A DNA stretch of 13,692 bases from NCBI GenBank assembly GCA_045545635.1, contig JAZQBI010000124.1:1-13692 (forward strand), given 5' to 3'. The translations under genes and the position numbers were made by a program. Shown here piece after piece: positions 13,087 to 13,692 of the stretch. The notes under the pieces are model-generated. The model was not told the DNA's origin. It made no database searches and was given only the letters and a program-made list of their open reading frames with translations. The stretch is from RGIG8748 sp045545635. GTDB lineage: Bacteria; Bacillota; Clostridia; UMGS1810. Every line of letters begins with the position of its first letter. The first letter of the stretch is position 1.

Positions 13087-13524
13087 ATGGAAAAACATCC
13101 TATTGAAGGTTTAATGAGCGAGGCAATGGAGCATATCAAACAGATGGTTGATGTAAACACCATCGTTGGTACTCCCGTTACCACCCCTGACGGCACTACC
13201 ATAATCCCCATATCAAAGGTGGCTTTCGGATTCGGCGCCGGCGGAAGTGAGTTTGCGGCTCCTCCCCAGTCCCAAAACGACGGGCAGGCACTTTTCGGAG
13301 GAGGCTCCGGCGGCGGTGTAAGCATCAGTCCCGTTGCATTTCTTGTTGCAAACAGTGACCAGATAAAGCTTCTGCCAATATCCAAATCATCCACAACAGC
13401 AGACAAGCTCATTGACCTTGTTCCTGAGCTTATCACCAAGCTCAACAGGATTGCAAATGATTTTATAGACAAAAAAGCGGCAAACAAGGAAAGCGAAAAT
13501 CAGGACAGTGAAATAACTCTATAG
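13087..13524 (+). CDS. gerW: GerW/YtfJ family spore protein
   Basis: GerW (formerly YtfJ) is a forespore protein of Bacillus subtilis required for germination with L-alanine; homologues occur across spore-forming Firmicutes and some that have lost sporulation. The 145-residue length is typical. The conserved core VGTPVTTPDGTTIIPISKV (27-45) runs into FGFGAGGSEF (47-56), a glycine-rich loop (GGGSGGG, 71-77), then VAFLVANSDQIKLLPI (83-98) and a charged helical tail. The ribosome site is weak (AGGCGG, about 9 bases before the ATG). It is the last recognised gene of the lysA operon. Its presence argues for a spore-forming ancestry but does not prove that the organism sporulates. Confidence 0.9.
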   Translation: MEKHPIEGLMSEAMEHIKQMVDVNTIVGTPVTTPDGTTIIPISKVAFGFGAGGSEFAAPPQSQNDGQALFGGGSGGGVSISPVAFLVANSDQIKLLPISKSSTTADKLIDLVPELITKLNRIANDFIDKKAANKESENQDSEITL

Positions 13525-13650
13525 TATTAACAATCGCTAAAATCAAACTCAAAAGGGAATGTAAAAAAAGTCCAGACCGCAAAAAGGCAGGGATACCAAA
13601 GAATACAGAGTATTAATTAGCCTGTAAATCATTTAAAATCACCATAAATG

Positions 13651-13682
13651 TAGAAAAACATCTGTTTCCAGATGTTTTTCTA
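13651..13682 (+). terminator. Intrinsic terminator of the lysA-gerW operon
   Basis: A 14-bp perfect stem (13651-13664 with 13669-13682; core AAAAACATCTG and CAGATGTTTTT) around the loop TTTC, with the T-tract forming the end of the stem. It lies 126 bases after gerW. The bases between (13525-13650) show no gene: only short frames without starts or ribosome sites. Confidence 0.85.
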
Positions 13683-13692
13683 TAAATATATG

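Overview
The window reads as chromosomal DNA of a low-to-mid GC, Gram-positive member of the Clostridia (Oscillospiraceae/Ruminococcaceae-like). The evidence is strong AGGAGG-type ribosome sites, near-consensus sigma-A promoters, the gene order tgt-yajC-TIGR04086-secD-secF, and the order scpA-scpB-DUF2953-gerW(ytfJ), which belongs to endospore-forming Firmicutes or their relatives. Most of it is core housekeeping sequence; the unusual material is concentrated between about 4.9 and 5.85 kb.

Left part (1-4960, + strand): an excellent promoter with a long, possibly structured leader precedes tgt (queuosine tRNA modification). A second promoter then drives yajC, a YrzE/TIGR04086 four-helix membrane protein, an unrecognised 120-residue membrane-anchored protein, and secD and secF. 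The unit ends at a strong intrinsic terminator. YajC, SecD and SecF are accessory subunits of the Sec translocon. The Shine-Dalgarno site of the TIGR04086 gene lies in a hairpin that begins a few bases after the yajC stop, which suggests translational coupling.

Middle part (4960-5840): a small intergenic zone rich in structure. It holds a minus-strand promoter with no gene behind it, an array of small hairpins separated by GTGAAATA/TATTTCAC octamers, a tRNA-Leu(CAA) gene on the minus strand with its own promoter and terminator, the C-terminal remnant of an XRE-type repressor (minus strand), a three-copy AT-rich tandem repeat, a short HTH gene (+ strand), and a 21-bp-stem inverted repeat that overwrites the 3' end of that HTH gene. 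This looks like decayed accessory DNA plus dispersed repeats.

Right-middle part (5837-8892, - strand): an operon read leftwards from a promoter near 9000. It encodes an NhaC-family antiporter, a diacylglycerol/YegS-type lipid kinase and an unrecognised 170-residue protein.

Right part (9044-13682, + strand): a perfect consensus promoter starts a tightly packed operon. Its genes are lysA (last step of lysine synthesis from diaminopimelate), an M50 site-2-type membrane protease, scpA and scpB (condensin partners of Smc), a DUF2953 membrane protein and gerW/ytfJ (spore germination protein). It ends in an intrinsic terminator at the window edge. I see no complete mobile element, phage, CRISPR array or defence system.
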